DNA from: Colletotrichum lupini
Taxonomy: Eukaryota; Ascomycota; Sordariomycetes; Glomerellales; Glomerellaceae
NCBI RefSeq assembly: GCF_023278565.1
Contig: NC_064672.1
Coordinates: 6,882,001-6,946,000 of the forward strand
Length of the DNA stretch: 64,000 nucleotides
Direction: 5' to 3'
The first letter of the stretch is position 1, and every line of letters starts with the position of its first letter. This document shows positions 14,545-27,000 of this stretch, piece after piece. Both the position numbers and the translations under genes were made by a program. Under the pieces are notes generated by a model. The model was not told the DNA's origin. It made no database searches and saw only the letters and a list, made by a program, of their open reading frames with translations.

Positions 14545-17500
14545 ATGTCCGAGGCCCAACGCGAGCGGGAGGTCCAGCGATATCTCCAGAGCTGGCAGGT
14601 CGCCCAAGGTTCCTCCTTCAACGTCGCCCTCAATGTCGATAGCATCGCCGCCCCGGACTTACATGGCAACGGCTACAAGCCAAAGGCCTCGGCCGACAAG
14701 GCCCTCACCGCCTTTGCTCAGCTCGCCGTGCTGAAGCTCGACGTCAAGCGTGCCATGGTCTCGCTGATCGATACCACCACCCAGACCATTCTTGCCGAGG
14801 GTACCCGTAGCGTTCAACTTGGAGACTTTGAGCACCTGCAGGATTCAAACAGTAGTGGCTTGAACGACGCCGATGAGACGAATGTTGATAATGAACTGTG
14901 GCGTACGTAGGCCTCTCTATTCGGGACATCACATCACTCAGTCCCGGCCGCGGCTGCGGTTGCGGTTGCGGTTCGCCTCCGAAGCTATCCGCCGTCGCAG
15001 CATGTCGACAGTCTTCTTTACAAATGCTGGCCTCATGCTCGAATCTTATTTTCAGTATGCATTGTCGGGCTCAGACATGCGGGAAGGAGGGGGCGGATCG
15101 TTTTGGGAGGTCCTATGCTGACATTTGTGATTTCCATAGTCGGCGCCACCATTCTTTCTCGTCCCGATGCCGTTTGCGAACACTCAATGGTGAATACTTG
15201 CACAGGTTTAGACCCCAAGGGCCGCCCGTATACGGCGACCGGACTCATCGTCAATGACTGCCGCCTCGACCCTCGATTCGCGCAGCGCCCCTATGTGCTC
15301 TCGGAACCCGGCGTACGCTTCTACGCTGGCGTGCCCATCATCTCACGCAGCGGCCACAAGATTGGCTCCTTTGCCGTCTCCGACGAACGACCTCATGATG
15401 GACTCACGGCGGAGGAAATTCGGTTCATGCAGGGCGTCGCGCAGACGGTTATGGAACATTTGGAGTGGGCCCGGGATCGCGTGGATAGGTTCAAGGGCGA
15501 GCGGATAGTGCGAGGACTGGCGACGTTTATCGAGGGATGTTCTACCATGAACGAAGATTCAAATCCCGTCAAGGACGACATACCGAGGAGCCCCTCGACG
15601 GTACGGCCACCGGATATGCCGCTCATCTCGACGCGACGGCCGATGCCCAGATCGAATTCGTACTTCCGCAACGCCGAAGCACTCGTCCGGTCTCGAGAGT
15701 CATCAGCGTCTCGTCAGCAAAGCGATACTACGGAACCTCAGGGGCCCAGCACCGAGAACCCGCCATCGCCCAAGAAGGCATACCAACCGAGGGTCGACGG
15801 CCTGTCGAAGCTCTTCAACCGCGCAGCAGACGTCCTTCGTCACTCGACGCTGGCCGACGGCGTAGCCTTCTTTGGAGCCACGGCAACGAGTGCTACTCCC
15901 GGAGGCCAATCAAGGTCGGGCAGGAATCAGTCCTCGGACGAGGAGGACGTCACACGACCCGCCACGTCGGGCTCTGGGCTGGACAGCTCCGATTCTGACA
16001 CCTCGCCTTCCGCCAGGCCGTGCAAGATTTTGAGCTTCTCCGTGGCTGACGAGCGGGCGCGCGCGCGCATCGAGCAGGGCCCGGCGCTTTCACTCGGCAT
16101 TCTTGAAAAGTACTTTTCCATGTTCCCCATGGGCAAGACCTTTTCCTTCACCGAAGCCGGGCTTGGGGTGTCATCTGGCGACGACAGTGCTAGTGACAGG
16201 GAGACGATGGGCGTCGACGGGGCAGCGCCGCCTGACAAATCCGAAGGCAGACGGCGAAAGGTCAAAATGGTGCACGAAGAGCTGCTCAAAAAAATACCCG
16301 GAGCCAAGACAGTGGTCTTTGTACCACTGTTCGACTACGGTGAGGACAGGTTAGCCGGCGGGTGTTTCCTCTGGACCTCCGTCACCGGCCGCATGATGAA
16401 TCTCGACCAGGACCTCTCGTACCTCCGAGCCTTCAGCAACAGTATCATGACCCAAGTTGGCCGCATCAACAGCCAAAAGAACGAGGCGGCCAAGACGACC
16501 TTTATCGCGAGCATGAGCCACGAACTCCGCAGTCCCCTCCATGGCATCCTCGGATCCGCCGAGCTTCTGCAAGATACCAGCACAGACGCGTATCAATCGG
16601 GCCTCATCAGCTCCATCGCCACCTGTGGAAAGACGCTGCTCGACACGCTCAACCACGTTCTCGACTACAGCAAGATCAACAGGCTCGGGCGGGCACAGAT
16701 GAGACGGCGCGCTAAGCAGAACCAGAGTAGGCCGGCGGCCATCACATCGGACTCGCTCGAAAGCTTGAGCATGTCCTCCGTTGTGGATCTCGCTGTTCTC
16801 GTGGAAGAAGTGGTCGACGCCATTGCCGCGGGCCACGCCTTCAAGAAGCTCGTCGGTGCGGGCTCCCTGGATGGACCCAAGCCCAGCATTAGTGTCAAGG
16901 AGACGAATAATGTGAGGTCAGTAGGCAATTTCCAAGCGCCGGGGGCCAAGGGTCCTGTGTCAATATTGCTAGACGTCGACCCGAAGATACCATGGCTGGT
17001 CAAAGCGCAGCCAGGTGCCCTCCGGCGGATTATCATGAACTTGTTCGGGAACGCCCTGAAGTACACGACACAGGGCTACGTTCTGGTTTCTTTGACCGGC
17101 CAGACGAGGTCTGAGGGAGCAAAGATTGACGCCATGATACGTGTGGCGGACTCTGGCAAGGGCATGTCTGAGGAGTTCCAGCAAACCCGACTGTTCCTCC
17201 CCTTCAGCCAGGAGGATTCGTTCCAGCCCGGCACTGGGTTGGGTCTCAGCATCGTCAAGCAGATTGTTGACTCGTTGCGGGGAAGCCTCGAAGTCAGGTC
17301 CGAGCAAGACAGAGGCACCGAGTTCGACGTACACCTCAGCTTTACATCGGCATCCGACGAAACGGAGGACCCCCGTGAACCGGATGAGGCGATGCGCAGC
17401 GTCGTCGACGAAACAAGGGGGATGAAGATTGTCCTCCTTGAGGAGGAGCGTACTCCTGACGCACCGCCCATGACGAAATACGCCGCGAAGCTGAATCAGA

Positions 17501-18555
17501 TTCTCACGGAGACGTGCTCCGAGTGGTTCAAGATGAAGGTTGTTAAGGAAACCCCCAGCGAGCCGCCGGATGCCGATATGTACCTCTACTCTGAGCCTCC
17601 CTCGGTGGAGGTGCTGGAGAAGCGCTTCAGGGAGAATTCGCGGAGATCGCCGAGTCAGAAGAAGGCACCCTTTATCATTGTGTGCCCGACGGCAGAAGAA
17701 GCAGTCAACATTCTCCAGGACCACAGCAAGCTCTTATTGGACTTTTCAGAAATCGTCGAGGTGATACCGCAGCCGTAAGCAAACAACTCCTGGATATCTT
17801 CAAATCCGTGTCGATGGCTAACTAATGAATGCAGATGCGGCCCGCGAAAACTGGCCAAAGTATTTAGCCACTGTCTCAAGCGGGTAGAAGAGCTGGAGAG
17901 GACCCAAGCAACGGCACGCAACTCATCCGGGCTGCTGGCCCCGATACCGCTCGCCCCCGACGGCACCACCCCCGGCACCAACGAGATCCGCCAAGTCGAA
18001 CGGGTCGGCACCCCACTCCATCAGCAAGCTAGACCAGAACAACTCGAACCCGCCATGGGCGTACAACCCCTCATCAAACCCCTGGGCGCTATGGCCCTCT
18101 CCCCGGCCCTCAACGGCGGCCAGCCCGTCCTCGTGGGACAGAAGAACGTGACGCTGCACGTTCTCCTGGTAGACGACAACCAGATCAACCTCAAGCTCCT
18201 CGTCATGTTCATGAAGAAGTGCGGCTTTACGTACGAGCAGGCCGAGAACGGGCAGGAGGCGCTCGATCGCTTCATCGAGGCGTCGAGCTCGTCCATTGAG
18301 GCGAGCGCGAGTAAGCGGCGAAGGTTCGATTTTGTCTTGATGGATATCAGCATGCCGATCATGAACGGGTTCGAGGCGACAAAGAGGATACGCGAGTACG
18401 AGAGGGAACATAGGTTGCAGGCCACGACGGTGGTGGCGCTGACGGGGCTGGCGAGCGCGGATGCGAGGAGGGATGCTGAGACGTCTGGGTTTGATGTGTT
18501 TTTGCCCAAGCCGGTGCGTTTTGCCGAGTTGCAGAAACTTCTTACGGCGTCTTGA
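14545..18555 (+). CDS. GAF-domain hybrid histidine kinase
   Basis: This is a two-component sensor that autophosphorylates on His and passes the phosphate to its own receiver Asp, normally feeding a phosphorelay to a stress MAP-kinase cascade. Three exons are inferred: 14545-14902, 15140-17774 and 17835-18555. They give 1,237 residues with all phases consistent. The N-terminal part (about 60-220) is GAF-like. The H-box SMSHELRSPLHGIL has its His at about 580. The N-box is IIMNLFGNALKY (Asn near 753), the G1 box ADSGKGM (Asp near 790) and the G2 box GTGLGLSIVKQI (near 817). The receiver holds LLVDDNQIN, the phospho-acceptor in LMDISMP (Asp near 1168) and the invariant Lys in LPKPV. No membrane segment is seen, so it is probably cytosolic. 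A frame-compatible upstream ATG at 14479 would add 22 Ala-rich residues from the CTG repeat. I prefer 14545 because the sequence becomes protein-like there. Intron 1 (237 bp) is long for this window. The ligand is unknown. Confidence 0.92.
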
Positions 18556-18945
18556 TGGGTATATTCTAGAACATTGACTGCTCGAGGCGGTCTCCATCCC
18601 CTTTTCCTTTCACCCCTGAGCATAATATACAAAGACGCTTTCTAGGAAAATAGACTAGGTCGTCTTCAACGTCAACTATGTACTTTTGGACCTGACGAGA
18701 GATCGTCCACGGTTTTTCTCAAGTAATTGACGGTTACATGGTTTGTAATTACGATATAAAAAGACATATACCACTTTTATGCTTCTTCATTGCTACCTTT
18801 TTGTGCTAGTCTCCATCTTCCCGTTTTAATACTTTAGGACCCCGCCATCTACGAGTCTAGGACAACATCTTCACGACTGATGAATCATCTCAAGTACCAG
18901 CCGTTCCGTTCGGTTCTTTCCCCTGTTACCCTTTCGGGACATAGT
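18556..18945. other. Intergenic region between convergent genes
   Basis: About 390 bp separate the histidine kinase stop from the terminal exon of the hydrolase gene on the opposite strand. It is presumably shared 3' UTR sequence. No open frame or repeat is seen. Confidence 0.5.
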
Positions 18946-20285
18946 CTACTCCTCTTGGGAAAGAATAGGAGCCGCCGCGGGATCGTACGAGGTCCCGAAG
19001 CCCTTTGCCAAGACAGCACACGCGTCATGGACGAGTTTCCTGCTAATCTGGTGCACACTAGAAGATAAAAAAGTCAGGATATCAGCCCTCGCCCAAGCAA
19101 GCAGCGAGCAAATCAACCCAAAGTAATAAAAAAAAAAAAACCAAACTTGTCGAAAAGAAAACATACCCAGCAAGCACAAGCACAGAATGCGTCGCCCCCT
19201 CATACACCGCGCTCTCGACCTCGACCCCGTTCTCCCTCAACAGCCGAGCGTACGCCAACCCCTCCGTCGTCAACAGATCCACGCCCGCGACGGCGAGCCA
19301 CGTCCTGGGACTCTCGGCCAGCAGCTCGCGCGGCGCGAAGCACGGGGACGCCCGCCACTCCTTCTTGTCCTGCTCGCCGCGGGAGAAGTAGAGGTCTTGG
19401 TACCAGCCCATGCGGGTGGGCGTCAGCCAGGGGACGTGGCGGGTCGCGGACCAGCCTGTTGAGGGGGTGGCGGTTGAGTCGATGACGGGGCAGATTAGGA
19501 GTTGGGAGACGGGGGGCGGGGAGATGGGGGTGGGTTAGAGGGTGAGGTTCATTGTTAGGACCGCGGCGAGGTTGCCGCCTCTGGGTCGGGTGTCAGTGGT
19601 GTTGCACATGGTTTGTGGATGATGGGATGGAGGGGGAAGGGGTAACGAACGCTGAGAGGCCGCCGATTGTGACGAGGGATGTGTTGATGCCTAGACGGGA
19701 GGCGTTGGAGGGGTCGTAGAGCCATTTCAGGCCTGTGAGGCAGTCGTCGACGGCGGCTGGGTAAACGTGTTCCGGGGCGTGGCGGTAGTTTATCGTGACG
19801 ACGACGCACTTTACATCTGTTTTGATAGTCTATCAACACTACTTGTGTCATATTTTCCAAAACCTTCATCTCTTTATGAAGATCTCATACGGAGAGGGAA
19901 ATAGGGGAGAAAGAGATGACTAACATTTACAAACATGCGTCAGGAAGCCATTCTCGCTATCCAACCCCCCATTCACCCACCCGCCGCCGTGAAGCCAGAC
20001 CAAGCAAGGCCAGCCGCCTTCAGGCTGGTTTCCCTCGGGGACGAAGACGCGCACCTGGATCTCCTCGCCGGGGATATCCTCGTCCCACTGCTTGCCGACG
20101 GGCGAGAGCTTCTGCGTGGTGTGCGCGAGCGGGTTCGGCGCGGACCGCGAGGCCGGGTCCCAGGGCTTGGCCTCGGAGGGCTCCATGTACTGGATGATGG
20201 AGTCGTGGAGGGCGACGTACTCCGGGTCGAGTTTGGAGCGGACGGAGGGGTGGATTGGTTGGTGGATTGTTCGTGAGTCCGCCAT
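18946..20285 (-). pseudogene. Alpha/beta-hydrolase (fold-3 esterase/lipase type), one in-frame stop
   Basis: The family hydrolyses carboxylic esters or related bonds. Four exons on the minus strand fit in phase: 19931-20285, 19651-19816, 19167-19580 and 18946-19057, conceptually 348 residues. The oxyanion-hole motif HGGGW is at 99-103, NYRHAPEH near 128, the nucleophile elbow GLSAGGN with Ser173, the acid in AGVDLL (Asp275) and the base in GATHSV (His305). The whole catalytic set is therefore present. Codon 189 (19535-19537 on the plus strand) is TAA, between the Ser and the Asp/His. Frame and family similarity continue beyond it, so this looks like a recent nonsense mutation. A CAA-to-TAA change would be RIP-like. 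The intron at 19581-19650 needs a weak donor (GTTCGT). A sequencing error, or an intron I have missed, cannot be excluded. Confidence 0.82.
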
Positions 20286-20578
20286 TGTGTGTTGAGGTGA
20301 GAGATGATGCCTGTTGGTTTAGTTTGATGATCTCGTCTCTGGGTAAGTCAAAGTACACCTCGTATGGGGTGGTGGTCTGCTGGTGTCTAGAGCAGCGTTG
20401 TTGAGCTTCGCGTTGGTTGGATGTTGAAAGTTGAGAGAGGAATGAGTGAAGTTGAAGATAATTGACGTGATTGGTGAGGTGGAGCTCTCCGAGGTTGGAA
20501 AATGAGGCTTTTTAGAAAGTTTGTGGTGGACGGACCCTTATCCCACCCCCATCCCGTAGCTTGAGATTTGCCCGTTCT
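20286..20578. other. Short upstream region of the hydrolase gene
   Basis: About 290 bp lie between the hydrolase start codon and the TIR of the composite element. No other gene is seen. Any more distal promoter now lies beyond a 19.7-kb insertion. Confidence 0.45.
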
Positions 20579-20611
20579 TACGGCAGACTACAAGAGGCAC
20601 TCCGCCAAAAC
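20579..20611 (+). repeat. Left TIR of the composite element
   Basis: It starts TACGGCAGACT and ends CTCCGCCAAAAC. It is the inverted partner of 40224-40256, with one mismatch of G/A type. The GTTCT target duplication is at 20574-20578. Confidence 0.85.
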
Positions 20612-21519
20612 ACTTTTTTCATGTGTCAAAGCAGAAATCGTATTTTACGGTCACCCCACTACCCAGGATAGGGTCTAGACTAGTGTAGTAACCTATAAAC
20701 AGGGGTTATAGAGATTTATAGCTTAAGAGATACTTTAATTTCGTAATATATTAGACCGTACGGCGGTATATAAAATCGCGCAATATCGTACCCCGACGTA
20801 AAAGTTTTTCTTCTCTTTATAACTTTATTATAAAAGTAACTACTACTTTTTGCCCTCTTATAAATAAAAATCACTCTTTATTTAAGTTATTAAACTAATA
20901 GCTCGCTTATAAATATTATAATATAGATTTATAATAACTTTTAGTCTCTATATAAGACGTTACCGAACTAATTAACCTCACGATACCTCTTTATAAAGCT
21001 ATTCTAAAACGACCGATCAATAATAATACTTATATAAGCTCTACCCTTTTCGTATAATAAGAACGTATAAACGTACAAGCCTCGATATTAATAAAATCTC
21101 TTCTTACGGGCTTAAAGGAGCGGGAACGAAGTGTTTAGTAAATAAAAAAGGAGCTAAAGTAATTGCTAATAATTAATATCTCTATTATATTATATAACGT
21201 ATCCTTTTTTAAGAACGAACTTAATAGTTTCTAAGTAACGACTTATACTAACGTCTAAGTTATTAAGAAGTTTATTAAGAAAGTTTAGTTTAATCGCTTC
21301 TCGACGTTTATTTTATATTAAGATATAATGCGATTTATTATTTTATATTTTATAATAAACTAGCAAATTCTTTTAACAGAGTAGATAGTATTTCTAATTA
21401 ATATAAAGAATTCTTATAATATTTTAGAGTATTATAAAGTAGCGTACGAAGCTATAAGTTTAGAGAGATTCCTCTCTAAAGCTACGATCTTATATAAAAA
21501 AGACAATTACTAACTCTTT

Positions 21520-22350
21520 ATTATTTTTTAAACTAGAATTAAGTCGCTAGTTATTAAACCTTAGCTAGTAAAGAAGGGAAAAGGTCGTATAAAGCTAATT
21601 ATAACTAAAACTTTAGGTAAAATAACGTATAGAAATGTTCCGAAAACACGGCTTTTAATAGGTGTTAGTATTAAACTAACGATAAAGATTAAGGAGGAAT
21701 TGTTAGTTAAGTAAGAAAAGAAGATCGTTAAGAAGGAGGTAAAGGCTAAGAAAAAGGTTAAAAAGGATAAAAACGATAAGAAAGACGAGATTATAATAGT
21801 TCGATAAGAAGATAAAGTTTATGTTACGAAGGTAACTTTGTTTACCTTATTATTCGCCTTATTATCAATATTACGTAAGCAAACTATATACCATATTAAT
21901 CTACGATTTCTGTAGATTATTAAAGGTATTGATTATGTAAGCAATACTGCTTATATAAGCTTACGTGAGCAATGGAAAGTACTGGAAGGTAACTGAATAA
22001 TCTGGAATTTACTCGAGGCGGAATTACGTACTACGATTACGCATTCACTTACGTATACGCTTATTAATTATATCATAATTAATAAGCAATGGAATATTCT
22101 AGTAGGAGGTTTTTATGCCTATATATAGGCGTGTATTTGCCTACCTAGACCTTTCGTTAAGCAAGCAACTTCTCATATAATAATTCAACTATATTACTCT
22201 CTTTACTACAAAAACCTCTTTTATATACGCTTATATCCCCTATATTCATATATTCTTGCTTCTATATGAATATTCACTTTTTATATTCTTTATAAGAATA
22301 TCCCGCATTACCTCGTTAAAGCTATACGTGCTAGAGTTTACGATAATAAA
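21520..22350 (+). pseudogene. Degraded second gene of the outer transposon, unknown
   Basis: On the plus strand a single frame interrupted only by TAA/TAG codons (as RIP of CAA/CAG would give) reads through 21540-21821. It becomes strongly Lys-rich near its end, with runs such as KKEVKAKKKVKKDKNDKKDE, and resumes after the 514-bp solo LTR to stop at about 22347. The N-terminal part is too degraded to delimit. It converges on the transposase frame. No domain is recognised. Confidence 0.4.
21822..22335 (+). repeat. Solo LTR, 514 bp, plus orientation
   Basis: It begins TGTTACGAAGGTAACTTTG and ends ACGTGCTAGA. The 5-bp direct repeat GTTTA flanks it (21817-21821 and 22336-22340). It has a TATA-like CTATATATAGG near 22119, as retroviral-type LTRs do. 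An inverted copy of identical length lies at 32993-33506. Base composition is far less RIP-skewed than the surroundings. The 3' end is not the usual CA, so the exact family is open. Confidence 0.78.
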
Positions 22351-23836
22351 TAACCTAGTATACTACAAGGATAGAAACGAGCATTCTCGTTAGTAAATAG
22401 TTCAGAGTAAACTATAATTATATTTATAATTCCTCTTCGTCCTCAGTATCGCTCGTAATTACGAAGCTATCTAATGCTCTAAGATTAATTCTAGAGTCTT
22501 CTAATCTCTACTTAACTTATATAATACCGCCCTGTGGTTTACTAAGTAAAGTAACTTCTAGTTAGAGCTTATTACGTATATACTACTTTAGACGAATACG
22601 AAGATATTAATACGCTTTAAAACAAGGATAATTAGCCTCGCTAAACTTCGTACTTTTAACTAATATAGTTAGGGAGCCCTTAATAATTAAGGTATAAATC
22701 TATAAAGTAGCTTGAGGAAGATATGCGTCTAGATTATTACTATTCTAAATGGCGTTTAATAGTTATTAAACTTAGTCTTAGTTAATCGGCTATACAAAGT
22801 CTTATACGGTTCGTAACGTAAGTTAATAATATAGTTACCATAGTTAACTAGAAATAACATAAGGGCGACCTTTTTAATAACGAATTCGATAAGAGTTCCA
22901 AATTTGTACGAAGTTAATAAAATTAGAACGAATTAGTAGCATATACGTAAACAGAAGTATAATCTAGTTAGAGAGTATATCTATATAAAATAGCCCTTAG
23001 AACTTAAGTAGTTAGAAGTATTCTTATAAACGTAAGTATACTTATATATACTAAGATATATATCACTTACCCGCTAATATACTAATCTATTTTAATAAAG
23101 ACGATTCCACTAACTCTTAATCTTAACGTTATAAATACTTTTACTAAAGATCTAGTAATTACGGAATATAATTAGACTTTTTATTATTAAACGGTGTTAT
23201 GAAAGGTAGTAATAAACACCAGACGTAAGAACGGTTTCTTTCCCTCGGTCTAAATAAACTCGTAATAACGTAAATCCCCGTTATTAAATAATGGTAAGAT
23301 ATTATATAAGTACATTCCGGGACGTATAGGTAGAAACCCTTATATAGAACTATATAATAAACCGCGAATAAGTATTAATACTAGTATATATCTCAAATCT
23401 AAATAGTAGAAGCTTATCGTACGTATCTAAAGACTAAATATAATTTAGTCTAGGAGTCGTAAACCCTTTACGACAGTACCTTATCTTACTTAACCGATCT
23501 TAAACTTATTATAAAAAGGTTTTGCGATATATAAGGTATAGTTTATCTTAGCTAATAATATAAGCTTGTTAGCGAACCTATATATAAAGATACTCTCTAC
23601 CGTACCCTTTAGCACGGCGAGTAACCTCTAATATATTAAAAAAGAACTCTTCTAATCGTTATTATATAATTGCGAGCTATTCTAGTGTTTGTCGTTACCA
23701 AAGCTAATTCTATCGACGAAGTGTTAATAATCCTATAGCTATAATTATAAATCCTTTAGACTGGAGTTGAAAAAGGATATCTTTATCGTTTAAGCATTAT
23801 TAGAAGAATAATTCTTAGATACGAATTAATAGATCC

Positions 23837-24041
23837 TATTAGTATCCCTATTATAGGGTAGTTAGTTCGAACCGTAGTTAACGAAGAGATTAATTAAACT
23901 ATATAAATATTTGCGTAGTAGGTATAAAAAGGAGGTTCTAATTATAAGTTAGGCTAGCTACGATAATCGTAAATAGGGCCCCTAATTAGCCCCTATATAG
24001 TTAGCTATATGCCGCGGTCGAATTAGACTTTTAATCTAATA
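23837..24041 (-). repeat. Copia A 3' LTR (205 bp)
   Basis: It starts TATTAGTATCCC on the plus strand, where TG has become TA by RIP. It is the same length as the other three LTR copies of this family in the window. Confidence 0.9.
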
Positions 24042-27000
24042 CTAACTTTCTTTTTTTTTTATTAATTTAACCGCTACGGTTAAAAGTATAATTCGACCTC
24101 GGGCCCGTTTACTAAGTCGTCTCCTTTTCCCCCTTTTTTTTACTCTTTTTATATAACCTATCCCTCTATTCGTACGGTAACTTTTCTATTACTTATGAAT
24201 TACTCTAATCCCTTATTTAGTACTACTTTTATAAAAGCGTTTACGAGGTTATTTTTATTATTAATCTAACAGATCTCGAGTATCTCGCGCCTTTTATACG
24301 ATTACCTAAGGGCTATAATATCGATTATAAGCCTCTTTCCCTTCGTCGTTCTTAATTTAACGAGGCATTTATATAGCGAGTAAGAATTTATATAAATAAC
24401 CGTTAGAATAAGTAGAAGGCTCATTCGACTAATAATCTGTTTTAGCGTTATTAAAATCGTATAAAAAAAGTTAACGCCGTTAACTATACTATAGACCTCT
24501 AACGCTAATATACTTCTCGTTACTTACTTACTTTTAGTTAACGAGTAGTAGATTATATTACTATATATAGTAAATTCGCTCTCGCCTATACTCTCGTTAG
24601 CTAGGATAATAATATACCCTAATTGCGAAGTAAGGTTATTATTATTTATAAATAACCTATTAATAAAGACGTAGAGCTTACTAGTCGTAAGGTTAATTAA
24701 ATAGTAAATAAGACCTCGATCGAGATTTATTTACTACTACTTAAGCTACTTATTAAATACTTTAACGTCCCGTTTAGTTAGATCTATAGCTTATACTACC
24801 TTAGTATAGTTAAATATTACTTTAGGCTAATAAATACTCGTAATATATACCCCTCGCGCGAGCTTAGCCTTATACCGCTTTTTAATATCGGTTACGTTTA
24901 GATTAACGAGGTTAATCTTCTCGCCCTACCCCTTTTACTAAAAAACGACGGTTTTTTTTTTAATTATAAGAATCCCGCTATTAAATACTAGGGGGGTATT
25001 TATTATAAGGACCTCTTTTAGCTTTATTATAAAGCCCGCTTTTTAGAGCTCCTTATCCTCTTTTTTTATAAAGTTAATATTAAATAGGCTTAATATATTA
25101 TCGGTCTATATTCCGATAATCCTAAATTAGTTACTTTCGTACTCTGCGACTAGTAAGCACGGGTCGTACGTAAAAGTAATTATTAATAATTAATTAATAT
25201 AAAAATCGTAGTAAGTAGCCTACTAATAGGTGCCCGATTCTACGAGCCTATATAGTAGCTTAAGCACTTTAATAATCGTACTTTCTAGGTACTTATTAGC
25301 TATTTCTTTTAGTAAATAGGCTAGGATTCTTTTTATAAGCCCTATAGCTAATTAAGTATAAGCCTAGGTAATATTACGGCTCTAAATCTCGTATCCCTTC
25401 TTCCGTAGCAATGCTATTAGTACTATTATTAATCGTTAGCTATAGCGCTATATAATAAGCGATTATATAAGTAGCGTCGCCTTTTTAACGTCGCCGTACC
25501 CCTAAATTACGTATTTAGACTTCTCGTACGGCTAGGGTATTCCTTTCTTTTTAATCTTATAAACTATTCGTAATTTAAATATGCGGAGGTTTATATATTT
25601 TTCTAAGTCGTATAAGATAAATCGATAGACCCCTCGATTACGAAGAGTATTTATTTTAATAAGATCTAATCCCTTATACGGCTTTTTAATAGTTATAATT
25701 ATGCCTTCTTTACGTAGTTTAACCACTAGCTCGAAATCGGCTTTCTTTTTTACTATATAAAAAGTATTAATTACCTCGTTGCTAGTAATAAATTACCGCG
25801 TTAGGGCTTACTATCGTAGTTTTTTACGACGTCTCGCTAGTAATATTAGTACCCTTTTAGTAATTTCCTCTTCCTTGTCGTCTATTAGTATTACTACGAC
25901 GATTTTGTTAAGGATAATTTCCTATACCTCTACTACGGGTTATATAGTTTCCCCTAGCTCTTTTTCTTTTTATAAATTAAAAATTACCTCGTTAGGATCT
26001 ATATAGTACGGTCTAACTACCGTAATTAATACTTCGAGTAGCTAGTTACGATCTCTCGTAATTATATAAGAGCGCTCGTTAACGGAAATTAACTTATATA
26101 GCCTAGCCTACTATTAAATAATTTCGCGCTATGCTCGTATATCCGAATTTAGTAATATATTTAGATTATCCTTTATATTAGGCTTATTACGCATAGTAAT
26201 TACCTTATTAACTTACTTTTTTATACTTACCTCGCGTAGTGCTTATATTACTTTTTTAACTACTCGGGCTCGTTAGCTTATACTTAGCGACGGTAGCGAG
26301 GCTAAGGTCGTTCTTAAATATACTCTAAATACTAATAGCGTTAATATAAGTCCGTTAAGCCCTATAGTATCGTTATAGTATTTAAGTACTATCTAGAGGC
26401 ATTTGTCGTTAGTAAAATCTAGATTTTCCTCTTTAATAATTCTAAACGCCCTTTTTAATTACTAATATACCCTCTCTACTTTTTTAATATTATAGTACGC
26501 TTTAATAAGTACGACTTTTAGCTATATACTATAGGCCGTTATATTATCCCTAAATTCTACTAACTTAAAGCTAGTACTAGCGTTAGTTCTAATACAATCT
26601 AGCGGTCCTTAGTATATATCGATCTAGCTTTTTTATAGGGCTGCCCACACTATCCTTATTTATAAATCCCGGAGGAATTGCCCTACTTAGAAGGATATAG
26701 CTACGTCGATTATATATAGTACTAGCCGACTATTTAAGTAGAAGATATTAACGACGATTTCCTAGTTAAAGTTAAGCTTATTACGTAATTTAAACTTAAA
26801 TCTACGTAGGCTCTGCGCATTTATTTAGTATTAATAATATACTTTTATTAACTACTCTAGCGCCCCTATTTCGATATTATTATTACTTAATTACTTTAAG
26901 AGGTTATATAGCCTCGTAACCGACGGGTACCTAAATCTCTAGTATAGTTTTCTAAGCTCACTTTCCGTTAGGTAATTAATTAACTTCGTGTCGTTAGTAA

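Noticed and set aside
16969..17724. 251-codon minus-strand frame inside the kinase gene
   Set aside because: Antisense shadow of a well-supported exon in GC-rich coding DNA; its translation has no family features.
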